Part shown: positions 6,045 through 6,588 of the stretch, piece by piece
Position numbering within the stretch: the first letter of the stretch is position 1
How the letters are laid out: the number at the start of each line of letters is the position of its first letter
Position numbers and translations under genes: made by a program
Notes under the pieces: generated by a model
Told to the model about the DNA's origin: nothing
The model's input: only the letters and a program-made list of their open reading frames with translations
The model's database searches: none
Source: Sphingomonadaceae bacterium
GTDB lineage: Bacteria > Pseudomonadota > Alphaproteobacteria > Sphingomonadales > Sphingomonadaceae
Direction of reading: 5' to 3'
DNA length: 6,588 bases
NCBI GenBank assembly: GCA_947442095.1
Contig: CANEVG010000201.1
Location: forward strand, 1 to 6,588

Positions 6045-6578
6045 TCAACGGATAAGCGTATCGACATAGTCGGCACCGATGCCGACGCGGTCGTAATGCT
6101 CGCGCGCGTTCTTGATGTAGTCAAAGACATCAAAGTGTCCGGTGGTGTTGCCATCATCGTCCAGCCACATCAGCGGCCCGGAAACGACAAAGAACACCTT
6201 CATCGGGTCCTCGTGCTCATAGCAGACGAGCGTGTGGCTCTCGCCGGGTGTCTCGTAGACGAAGTCGCCCGCGGTGGCGGTCCATTCGTGCTCAAGGTAA
6301 GCCCATTTGCCGCTGATCGTGTAGGCCCAGATCGGGTGCGGGTGATAGTGGCGGTTCACCAGGCCCGCCGACTTCGACATAAGCACGTCGGCCCACATGT
6401 TCTTGGAAGGGCTGATCCAGACGGGCTTGGAACTCACCGTCTCGCTGATTGGCACCCAGTAACGTTCATCGCCCTCGGCGATCTTGGAAAGATAGACTTC
6501 CGGAAGGCCCCCTTCCCGAAACACCTTCTCGACCGGCTTGATGCCTTTCCAGAATTCGGAATGGGCGGTTTCAGGCAC
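6045..6578 (-). CDS. Divergent DAD-family cupin, copy 3 (start uncertain at window edge)
   Basis: A cupin of at least 177 residues, related to the two that follow but much less similar. It keeps the metal ligands at identical spacing: RHYHPHP (His77, His79, with an additional His81), Glu96 in YLEHEW, and His115 in GESHT; the ETPGESHTLV block is shared. It lacks the NHYETYC-type tail, ending instead in ARE..YDRVGIGADYVDTLIR, and the first part is different. Substrate is probably not the same as for the other two. The start shown is GTG at 6578, with GAG 7 bases upstream that could be the end of a ribosome binding site. However, the frame stays open to the window edge (Arg-Tyr-Asn codons upstream), so the real start may lie outside. 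The ATG at 6580 is out of frame. It is the most upstream gene seen; the operon promoter is beyond base 6588. Confidence 0.78.
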   Translation of the reverse strand: MPETAHSEFWKGIKPVEKVFREGGLPEVYLSKIAEGDERYWVPISETVSSKPVWISPSKNMWADVLMSKSAGLVNRHYHPHPIWAYTISGKWAYLEHEWTATAGDFVYETPGESHTLVCYEHEDPMKVFFVVSGPLMWLDDDGNTTGHFDVFDYIKNAREHYDRVGIGADYVDTLIR

Positions 6579-6588
6579 ATTGTATCTC

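Overview
The window is one unbroken gene train on the minus strand. Nine protein genes fill it with almost no space between them: gaps are 11 to 27 bases and several junctions overlap. The DNA is GC-rich. The mix of a vanillyl-alcohol-oxidase/4-cresol-dehydrogenase type flavoprotein with its own cytochrome c, a Rieske oxygenase, short-chain dehydrogenases and small cupin dioxygenases is typical of aromatic-compound catabolism in Proteobacteria. I would guess an alphaproteobacterium of the sphingomonad kind, but this rests on gene content and style and there is no taxonomic marker gene here.

Read in the direction of transcription (high to low coordinates), the order is as follows. Three tandem cupins of the 2,4'-dihydroxyacetophenone dioxygenase (DAD) family come first (6578-6045, 6017-5481, 5469-4936). 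Then come a Rieske non-heme iron oxygenase alpha subunit (4921-3863), a short-chain dehydrogenase/reductase (3836-2997), a secreted mono-heme cytochrome c (3000-2683), a Tat-exported FAD oxidoreductase of the VAO/PCMH family (2686-1052), a secreted metallo-beta-lactamase-fold hydrolase (1052-168), and a second SDR (180 to beyond base 1). Both window edges cut into the operon, so its promoter and terminator are not in view. I see no RNA genes, mobile elements, CRISPR arrays or long repeats, and no non-coding stretch longer than 27 bases.

The genes can be joined into one hypothesis. The periplasmic flavocytochrome would hydroxylate the benzylic carbon of a para-substituted phenol. An SDR would oxidise the resulting secondary alcohol to an aryl ketone. 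The Rieske enzyme would hydroxylate the ketone side chain or remove an O-methyl group. A DAD-like cupin would cleave the alpha-hydroxyketone to a 4-hydroxybenzoate-type acid plus a small acid. For 4-ethylphenol this would be 4-ethylphenol, 1-(4-hydroxyphenyl)ethanol, 4-hydroxyacetophenone, 2,4'-dihydroxyacetophenone, then 4-hydroxybenzoate and formate. A lignan or phenylpropanoid (pinoresinol- or eugenol-like) substrate fits about as well. Individual families are well supported; the pathway and substrate are inference.

The points most worth a second look are the triplicated DAD-like cupins (two close paralogues and one divergent), the flavoprotein's apparent loss of the known covalent-FAD residues and key active-site acids despite keeping the phenol-binding residues, and the pairing of an exported MBL hydrolase with the exported flavocytochrome.
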